A stretch of 34,398 bases of DNA from Cellulosimicrobium sp. (GTDB lineage: Bacteria > Actinomycetota > Actinomycetes > Actinomycetales > Cellulomonadaceae). The stretch is from the NCBI GenBank assembly GCA_029256625.1, contig JAQSXO010000008.1, positions 1 through 34,398 on the forward strand, given 5' to 3'. The notes under the pieces were generated by a model. It did not search any database and was not told where the DNA came from. It worked only from the letters and a program-made list of their open reading frames with translations. Below, in pieces: positions 28,021-34,398 of the stretch; position 1 is the stretch's first letter; each line of letters begins with the position of its first letter. The position numbers were made by a program, and so were the translations under genes.

Positions 28021-28446
28021 TCAGCCCCGTCGCGCCGGTCCGCCGTCGGCGGGGCCGTCGGGCGCGCCGCCGTCCCCGCGCGGGCCACCCGCCGCACCGT
28101 CTCCGGCGCCGCCGGCAGGGTCGCCGGACCGCGGGCCCGCGTCCTCCTCCGTCGCGCCGGGCTCGATCGGTCCCTCCGCGCCGATGCCCTGCACCTCGGC
28201 GTTGTGCCGCATGCGCCGGAGCTGGCGCGAGAGACCGAAGAAGAGGCCGACGGCGGCGAGCGCCACCGCGAAGATCGCGAGGAACCCCGCGAGGCCCGGC
28301 GACACGTCGGTCGGCTCGAGGTCCTCGCGCAGCGGGTCGTCGGACGGGCTCGGCGTCACCGTCTCCGTGACGACGTCGGCCGCCCAGCCCGGGCCGCCCG
28401 CGCCGGTCAGCGTGAAGGAGTCCAGGAGGGACGTCGTCGTGCTCAT
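28021..28446 (-). CDS. Small single-pass membrane protein encoded downstream of mca
   Basis: 141 aa, one hydrophobic segment GLAGFLAIFAVALAAVGLFFGL, Gly/Pro/Asp-rich tail; 4-nt overlap with mca. Confidence 0.8.
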   Translation of the reverse strand: MSTTTSLLDSFTLTGAGGPGWAADVVTETVTPSPSDDPLREDLEPTDVSPGLAGFLAIFAVALAAVGLFFGLSRQLRRMRHNAEVQGIGAEGPIEPGATEEDAGPRSGDPAGGAGDGAAGGPRGDGGAPDGPADGGPARRG

Positions 28447-29384
28447 CGGGCCGCCCTCTCTGCCGCGACGAGCTCGCGGACACCCGCGAACAGGTCGTCC
28501 TCCGGGAGCTGCGTGGGCACGCGCGACTCTGCGAGCTCGAACTCCTCGAACGGCCACACGTCGACCTCGAGGTCGCGCGGGATCGCGAAGAAGAAGCCCT
28601 CGGGGTCGATCTGCGAGGCGTGCGCGATGAGCGCCGCGTCGCGCTGCGCGTAGTAGCGCGAGACGTGGACCCGGGTCGTGACCTCGCGCTCGGGGATCTC
28701 CCGTGCGGACCGCGACTCGACCCAGTCGCCGAACGGCGACTCCAGGCCGGCGCCCTGCATCGCCTCGTGCAGCGTGCGGATCCGGTTCATCGAGAAGTCG
28801 TGGTTGTAGTACAGCTTGAGCGGCGCCCACGGGGCCGCGCCGCCCTCGCGGCGGTAGCGGTCCGGGTCGCCCGCGGCGTGGAAGGCCTCGAACGCGACGC
28901 GGTGGCACATGACGTGGTCGGGGTGCGGGTACCCGCCCGAGGGGTCGTACGTCGTCATGACGTGGGGACGGAACTCGCGCACGAGCTCGACCAGGGGCGC
29001 GGCGGCCTCCTCGAGCGGCACCAGACCGAACGAGCCCTCGGGCAGCGGAGGCAGGGGGTCGCCCTCCGGGAGGCCCGAGTCGACGAAGCCGAGCCACTGC
29101 TGACGCACGCCGAGCGCGCGCGCCGCGGACGCCATCTCGACGCGCCGCAGGGCGCGCATGCCCTCGATGCCGTCGGGCCCGTCGCCGAAGCTCGGGTTGA
29201 GGATGTCGCCGCGTTCGCCCCCGGTGCACGTCGCGACGAGCACGTCGACGCCCTCGGCCGCGTAGCGCGCCGCGGTCGCCGCGCCCTTGCTCGACTCGTC
29301 GTCGGGGTGCGCGTGGACGGCCAGGAGCCGGAGCGTCTCCGGCTGCTCGCGGTGGGTGGTCGATCCGGCCGCGGGTTCGGCCAC
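28443..29384 (-). CDS. mca: Mycothiol S-conjugate amidase
   Basis: LLAVHAHPDDESSKGAATAARYAAEGVDVLVATCTGGERGDILNP, YPHPDHVMCHR, HASQIDPEGFFFAIPRDLEVDVWPFEEFELA. Confidence 0.95.
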   Translation of the reverse strand: MAEPAAGSTTHREQPETLRLLAVHAHPDDESSKGAATAARYAAEGVDVLVATCTGGERGDILNPSFGDGPDGIEGMRALRRVEMASAARALGVRQQWLGFVDSGLPEGDPLPPLPEGSFGLVPLEEAAAPLVELVREFRPHVMTTYDPSGGYPHPDHVMCHRVAFEAFHAAGDPDRYRREGGAAPWAPLKLYYNHDFSMNRIRTLHEAMQGAGLESPFGDWVESRSAREIPEREVTTRVHVSRYYAQRDAALIAHASQIDPEGFFFAIPRDLEVDVWPFEEFELAESRVPTQLPEDDLFAGVRELVAAERAAR

Positions 29385-29580
29385 TGGTCCTCCCGGGTGC
29401 GTCGTACGTCTCCTCGCGCGGCGGGACCTGTCGTGGGTGCACGACGAGCGTCCGGGCTCTGCGAAGATGGGTCGAGGACATGATCCCCCACCGCGCCCAC
29501 ACCTGACGAACCGCCGGACACCGCCGGCACGACGCCAGGCCTGGGACCGGGCGCGGCGGCACCGACCACGGGACCGCACC

Positions 29581-30015
29581 ATGACGAACGAGACCACCGC
29601 CCCGCAGCCGAGCCCCGGCGCGCCCCTGCGACCGCCGGCGGGCCGCTACGGGCCCGAGCCGACCGAGCGTCGCCGCCGCCTCGCCGTCGTCGGGATCGTC
29701 CTCGTCGCGATCGTCGGGCTCGCGATCACGCTGGTCATCGGGCTGCGGTACGCGAACGAGCCCGTGCGCTTCAAGGACTTCGGGTACACGGTCGTGAGCC
29801 CCGAGCGCGTCGACGTGACGTTCGAGGTCTACATGGACCCGGGGACCACGGCGACGTGCACGCTCGACGCCCTCGCCGAGAGCTTCGCGCAGGTCGGCAC
29901 GGTCGACGTGACCGTCGGCCCGGTGGAGGCCGCCGAGTCGCGCTACACCGTGAGCGTCGCGACGTCGGAGCTCGCCACGACGGGCATCGTCCAGTCGTGC
30001 CGCGTCGCTCCCTGA
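29581..30015 (+). CDS. DUF4307 domain-containing membrane protein
   Basis: GRYGPEPTERRRRLAVVGIVLVAIVGLAI; position between mca and greA matches the DUF4307 context. Confidence 0.8.
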   Translation: MTNETTAPQPSPGAPLRPPAGRYGPEPTERRRRLAVVGIVLVAIVGLAITLVIGLRYANEPVRFKDFGYTVVSPERVDVTFEVYMDPGTTATCTLDALAESFAQVGTVDVTVGPVEAAESRYTVSVATSELATTGIVQSCRVAP

Positions 30016-30082
30016 CCCGCCCCGGAGCCTCGCCCGCGCGCTCCGGGTGACCTGCGACGTCGCTGTCGGTGCCCCGTGCTTT

Positions 30083-30323
30083 GCTATCCTGAGGGATTCC
30101 CGCACCCGATCGTGTGGAGCCCGAGACGGGTGCCCGTGACAGGCATGCGTCCACCGGGCGCCCCCGGAGGGCCGGCGGGAGACCAGTCCTACGCGCTGCC
30201 ACCCGGCCAGCGTCACCGACCCGGGCAGGCAGGCGCATCGCGAACGCACGCGCCCCGGCTGCCCGTACCCGCACGGCCGTGCGACCGACCCGGCCGTCGA
30301 CCATGGAAAGGAAGGAGCGAACC
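30083..30323 (+). promoter_or_regulatory. Candidate extended -10 (TGCTATCCT, 30082-30090 region) and long greA leader
   Basis: TG-N-TATCCT box followed by about 230 nt of GC-rich non-coding sequence before the greA GTG. Confidence 0.4.
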
Positions 30324-30806
30324 GTGACCGACACCACCGTCACCTGGCTGACCCAGGAGGCGCACGACAGGCTGCAGGCCGAGCTCGCCCACCTGTCCGG
30401 CGAGGGCCGCACCCAGATCGCGGAGCGCATCGCCGCCGCGCGCGACGAGGGCGACCTCAAGGAGAACGGCGGCTACCACGCCGCGCGCGAGGAGCAGGCC
30501 AAGAACGAGGCCCGCATCCGCGAGCTCACCGAGAAGCTGCGCAACGTGCAGATCGGCACGCCGCCGGACGACGGCATGGTCGAGCCCGGCATGGTCGTCA
30601 CCGCGGTCGTCGCGGGCGACGAGATGACGTTCCTGCTCGGCTCGCGCGAGATCGCCGGCACGACCGACCTCGACGTGTACTCGCCGACGTCGCCGCTCGG
30701 TGCCGCGATCGACGGCAAGACCGTCGGCGACGAGTCGAGCTACACCGCGCCCAACGGCAACGAGATCGCCGTGAAGATCGTCGCCGCGAAGCCCTTCGAG
30801 GGCTGA
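30324..30806 (+). CDS. greA: Transcription elongation factor GreA
   Basis: WLTQEAHDRLQAELAHL, RIAAARDEGDLKENGGYHAAREEQAKNEARIRELTEKL, SPLGAAIDGKTVGD. Confidence 0.95.
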   Translation: MTDTTVTWLTQEAHDRLQAELAHLSGEGRTQIAERIAAARDEGDLKENGGYHAAREEQAKNEARIRELTEKLRNVQIGTPPDDGMVEPGMVVTAVVAGDEMTFLLGSREIAGTTDLDVYSPTSPLGAAIDGKTVGDESSYTAPNGNEIAVKIVAAKPFEG

Positions 30807-30829
30807 CGCGCCACCTCCGCGGACGCTCA

Positions 30830-30865
30830 GACGGCCCGGCACCTCCGCGGAGGTGCCGGGCCGTC
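30830..30865. terminator. 36-nt perfect palindrome, bidirectional terminator between convergent greA and ilvA
   Basis: GACGGCCCGGCACCTCCG/CGGAGGTGCCGGGCCGTC. Confidence 0.8.
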
Positions 30866-30869
30866 GTCG

Positions 30870-32135
30870 TCAGAGGCGGGGCGAGCCGCCGTCGCTGCGC
30901 TCGACGCGATAGCCCTCGGAGCGCAGGTGGGCGACGAGCTCGTCGCAGTGCTCCGGGCCCTTGGTCTCGACCTGCATGCGCACCCACGCCTCGCCGATCG
31001 CGAGGCCCACGTCCGTGCGGTCGTGGTCGATGTGCATGATGTTGCCGCGCTTGGCCGCGATGGCCTCGAGCATGCGCGCGAGGGCCCCGGGGCGGTCGTC
31101 GAGCAGCACCTGGAGCTGGATGTACCGGCCCGCGGCGGCCAGGCCGTGCCGGACGACCCGCAGCAGCACGAGCGGGTCGATGTTCCCCCCGGACAGCACG
31201 ACGACGACCGGCCCCTCGACGGGGTCGGCGGCGCCCGCGTCGACCGCGGCCGTCCCGGAGAGGAGCGCGGCGACGCCCGTCGCCGCGGCGGGCTCGACGA
31301 GCAGCTTCGCGCGCTCGGCGACCATGAGCAGCGACCGGGAGATCTCCTCCTCGGTCACCGTGCGGACCTCGACGCCGTGCCCCGCCAGGATCCCGAACGG
31401 CACCTGCCCGGGTGTGCCGACCGCGATGCCGTCGGCCATCGTCGCGGCGAGCCGCGCCGTCGTGGGCTCTCCCGCGTCGAGCGAGCCCGGGTAGGCGGCA
31501 GCCCGCTCCGCCTGCACCCCGATCACGCGCACGTGCGGCGCCGTCTGCGCGAACGCGGCGGCGAGACCCGCGACGAGACCGCCGCCCCCGAGCGGCGCGA
31601 CGACCGTCCGGACGTCGGGCACCTGCTCGAGGATCTCCAGCGCGATCGTCGCCTGCCCGGCGACGACGTCGGGGTGGTCGAACGGGTGGATGAAGACGGC
31701 ACCCGTCCGCTCGGCCTCGGCGCGTGCGGCGGCGAGCGTCTCGTCCACGTCGGCGCCGACGAGCCGGACCTCCGCGCCGTACTGGCGCGTCGCCGCGACC
31801 TTGGGCAGCGCGGCGTCCACCGGCATGTACACGACCGCGCGGATGCCGAGGAGGCCGGCGGCGAACGCGACGCCCTGCGCGTGGTTGCCGGCGCTCGCCG
31901 CGACGACGCCGCGCGCCTTGTCGGCGTCGCTCAGGCGCGCCATGCGCACGTACGCGCCGCGCACCTTGAACGACCCCGCGCGCTGCAGGTTCTCGCACTT
32001 GAGCAGCACGCGGACGCCCGCGGCCTCGCTGATCGCGCGCGTCGTCTGGACCGGGGTGCGGTACGCGACGCCGTCGAGCAGGCGCGCGGCGTCGCGGACG
32101 TCGTCGAGCGTGACCGGTACCGGCCCCGAGGTCAC
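30870..32135 (-). CDS. ilvA: Threonine ammonia-lyase with C-terminal ACT domain
   Basis: KCENLQRAGSFKVRGAYVRM (PLP Lys), ASAGNHAQGVAFAA, PLGGGGLVAGLA, C-terminal ACT-like DRPGALARMLEAIAAKRGNIMHIDHDR. Confidence 0.93.
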   Translation of the reverse strand: MTSGPVPVTLDDVRDAARLLDGVAYRTPVQTTRAISEAAGVRVLLKCENLQRAGSFKVRGAYVRMARLSDADKARGVVAASAGNHAQGVAFAAGLLGIRAVVYMPVDAALPKVAATRQYGAEVRLVGADVDETLAAARAEAERTGAVFIHPFDHPDVVAGQATIALEILEQVPDVRTVVAPLGGGGLVAGLAAAFAQTAPHVRVIGVQAERAAAYPGSLDAGEPTTARLAATMADGIAVGTPGQVPFGILAGHGVEVRTVTEEEISRSLLMVAERAKLLVEPAAATGVAALLSGTAAVDAGAADPVEGPVVVVLSGGNIDPLVLLRVVRHGLAAAGRYIQLQVLLDDRPGALARMLEAIAAKRGNIMHIDHDRTDVGLAIGEAWVRMQVETKGPEHCDELVAHLRSEGYRVERSDGGSPRL

Positions 32136-33433
32136 CGCACCTCCCCGGGCGCGGCGTCGTCGTCCGCCCGGCCCGCGTCCTGCGGGCCCGTGACGGGCGA
32201 GTCCTCGCCGCGGCCCTCGTGCGCCCGACGACGCGCACCCGCGTCCTCGAGGTCGGCCTCGGCCCGGGCGATGACCGGAGGCTGCGGGCTCCCCCGCACC
32301 ACGACGCGGTCGTCGGTCCCGAGCTCGGGGAACTTGTCGTGCCCGTGGAGGTAGAGCACCACGGTGTTGAGGACCGCGGCGATCGGGACCGCGAAGAGCG
32401 CGCCGACGATCCCCGCGGCGAAGCTGCCGGCCGCGACGACGAGCAGCACGGCGACCGGGTGCAGCGAGACGGCGTGGCCCATGAGGAACGGCTGGAGGAT
32501 GTGGCCCTCGATCTGCTGCACGAGCAGCACGATGCCGAGCATGATCAGCGCCTGGACCCACCCCTGCGCGACGAGGACGACGAGCACCGCGATGGACCCG
32601 GTGACGATGGCACCGACGATCGGGATGAACGACCCGACGAACACGAGGATGCCGAGCGGCAGCGCGAGGGACGGGACGAAGAACGCCGCGCCGACCCCGA
32701 TGCCGACGGCGTCGACCGCGGCGACGAGGATCTGCGTGCGCGTGTACGCGGCGAGCGTCACGATGCCGCGGCGGCCGGCCTGGTGGACGTTGTCGCGCGC
32801 GCGCAGCGGCAGCAGGCCGACGACCCACGACCAGATCGTGCGCCCGTCGAGCAGGAAGAAGAACGTGCAGAACAGCGCGATGAGGGCGCCGGCGACCACG
32901 TGGCCGATCGTCGTGGCTGCGCCGAGCGCACCGGAGACGATCGAGTCCTGGTTCTCCGAGACCGCGGTCCCGGCCTGGTCGAGCCAGTGCGAGATCGTCG
33001 TCGAGTCGAGGCCGAGCGGGCCGTCGGCGAGCCACTCGGTGAACTGCTCGAAGCCCTCGACGGCCTGGTCGCGCAGCTCCTGGAAGCCGCTGACGATCTG
33101 CTGCCCCGCGATCGCCACGAGCCCCGCGACCACGACGATCAGCGCGATGAGCGCCGCGCCGGACGCGAGCCCGCGGGACATCCGCAGGTGCCGCCGGAAG
33201 AACCGCTGGACGGGCGTGAGCAGCACGGTGAGCAGGAGCGCCACCGCGATGGGGACGACGATCACCTTGAGCTGCGTGACGAGCCACAGGCCCGCCGCGA
33301 TCGTCAGCCCGATGAGGAGCAGCCGCCACGACCAGGCGGCGGCCGAGCGCACCGAGTCGGGCACCGCCGTCGCGCCGGGGCGTCCCGGAGGAAGCGGGTC
33401 GGGGGTCCTGTGCTGGTCGGCCTGCGCGCTCAC
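32132..33433 (-). CDS. AI-2E family transporter
   Basis: Multi-TM; LKVIVVPIAVALLLTVLLTPV, FVGSFIPIVGAIVTG, QQIEGHILQPFLMG. Confidence 0.92.
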   Translation of the reverse strand: MSAQADQHRTPDPLPPGRPGATAVPDSVRSAAAWSWRLLLIGLTIAAGLWLVTQLKVIVVPIAVALLLTVLLTPVQRFFRRHLRMSRGLASGAALIALIVVVAGLVAIAGQQIVSGFQELRDQAVEGFEQFTEWLADGPLGLDSTTISHWLDQAGTAVSENQDSIVSGALGAATTIGHVVAGALIALFCTFFFLLDGRTIWSWVVGLLPLRARDNVHQAGRRGIVTLAAYTRTQILVAAVDAVGIGVGAAFFVPSLALPLGILVFVGSFIPIVGAIVTGSIAVLVVLVAQGWVQALIMLGIVLLVQQIEGHILQPFLMGHAVSLHPVAVLLVVAAGSFAAGIVGALFAVPIAAVLNTVVLYLHGHDKFPELGTDDRVVVRGSPQPPVIARAEADLEDAGARRRAHEGRGEDSPVTGPQDAGRADDDAAPGEVR

Positions 33434-33539
33434 AGCGCAACACTAGGCGAGCGACCCGCCCCATGCGCCGACGAGCACCCACGACGCGCCCGGTGTGCGC
33501 AGGATCTCCCCCACCACCGGGCGAGGCCGTGGCGCCCGG

Positions 33540-34398
33540 CTAGGCCAGCGCCTGCGTGAGGTCCGCGACGAGGTCCTCGACGTCCTCGATGCCGACGGAG
33601 AGCCGTACGAGGTCGTCGGGCACCTCGAGCGCCGTCCCGGCGACGGAACCGTGGGTCATGCGGCCGGGGTGCTCGATGAGCGACTCGACGCCGCCCAGCG
33701 ACTCCGCGAGGGTGAAGACCCGGGTGCGGGCGCAGACGTCGAGCGCCTTCGCCTCGCTGCCCGCACGGAACGAGACCATGCCGCCGAAGCCGCTCATCTG
33801 CCGCGCCGCGAGCTCGTGCCCGGGGTGGGACGCGAGGCCCGGGTAGATCACCTCGGTCACCGCGGGGTGGGAGGCGAGGAAGTCCGCGACGGCGGCCGCG
33901 TTCGCCTGGTGGCGGTCCATGCGCACCGCGAGCGTCTTGAGCCCGCGCAGCGTGAGCCACGCGTCGAACGGCCCGGCGACGGCGCCCGACGCGTTCTGGT
34001 GGAAGCCCACCGCGCCCGCGACGTCCGTCCCGCCCGCGGGCGACGCGAGCCCGCCCGGGAGCTGCGCGCCCGTCGCGACGACGAGCGCTCCCCCGACGAC
34101 GTCGCTGTGGCCCCCGACGTACTTCGTCGTCGAGTGCACGACGACGTCCGCCCCCAGTGCGAGCGGCTGCTGGAGGTACGGGGTCGCGAACGTGTTGTCG
34201 ACGACGAGCAGCGCCCCGGCGTCGTGCGCGACGCCCGCGAGCGCCGCGACGTCGGAGACCCCGAGCAGCGGGTTGGTCGGCGTCTCCACCCAGACCACAC
34301 GCGTCTCGGGGCGCACCGCGGCGCGGACCGCCTCGACGTCCGTGAGGTCGACGGGCGTGTGCTCCACGCCCCACGGCCCGAACACCCGGGCGATGAGC
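33540..34398 (-). CDS. metB: Cystathionine gamma-synthase (PLP-dependent trans-sulfuration enzyme), 5' end beyond window
   Basis: VWVETPTNPLLGVSDV, VVDNTFATPYLQQPL, VVHSTTKYVGGHSDVVGG, SLGGVESLIEHPGRMTHGSV. Confidence 0.93.
   Translation of the reverse strand, partial: LIARVFGPWGVEHTPVDLTDVEAVRAAVRPETRVVWVETPTNPLLGVSDVAALAGVAHDAGALLVVDNTFATPYLQQPLALGADVVVHSTTKYVGGHSDVVGGALVVATGAQLPGGLASPAGGTDVAGAVGFHQNASGAVAGPFDAWLTLRGLKTLAVRMDRHQANAAAVADFLASHPAVTEVIYPGLASHPGHELAARQMSGFGGMVSFRAGSEAKALDVCARTRVFTLAESLGGVESLIEHPGRMTHGSVAGTALEVPDDLVRLSVGIEDVEDLVADLTQALA

Noticed and set aside
30870-33482. 870-aa fused ilvA ORF
   Set aside because: Extension is the wrong frame of the AI-2E gene; ilvA starts at GTG 32135
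1-34398. CRISPR arrays, tRNA/rRNA genes, insertion sequences or prophage
   Set aside because: No regularly spaced long repeats, transposase/integrase motifs or RNA-gene signatures were seen

Overview
This window is chromosomal DNA from a high-GC mycothiol-producing actinobacterium, probably Micrococcales (inference from codon and gene content). I support 26 intact or edge-truncated protein-coding genes and one apparently disrupted gene. No rRNA, tRNA, CRISPR array, transposase or phage gene was seen. From left to right: gdhA 3' end; TspO-like; M48 protease; hemQ and hemH/cpfC; DUF2804; alkaline phosphatase; a carbohydrate ABC importer (malG/malF/malE-like) with a GH13 alpha-glucosidase and a LacI regulator; a four-gene GH20 / D-aminoacylase / D-Ser or D-Thr PLP enzyme / RidA operon; mntP; a solitary AAA ATPase; glycerate kinase; MarR. 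The right part resembles the M. tuberculosis Rv1079-Rv1086 neighbourhood: Z-isoprenyl synthase, hemolysin III/PAQR, C-N hydrolase, small membrane protein, mca, DUF4307, greA, ilvA, AI-2E transporter, metB. The main signals outside the genes are: (1) a dispersed palindrome family in convergent intergenic gaps with compensatory arm changes and G.U-compatible pairs; (2) a frameshift plus apparent loss of about 20 codons in the GH13 gene; (3) three motif copies at exact 22-bp spacing between mntP and the ATPase; (4) a long candidate greA leader; and (5) several strong operator-like palindromes. No clearly new defence or mobile system is evident. Coordinates and arm matches were read by eye, and no database search was run.
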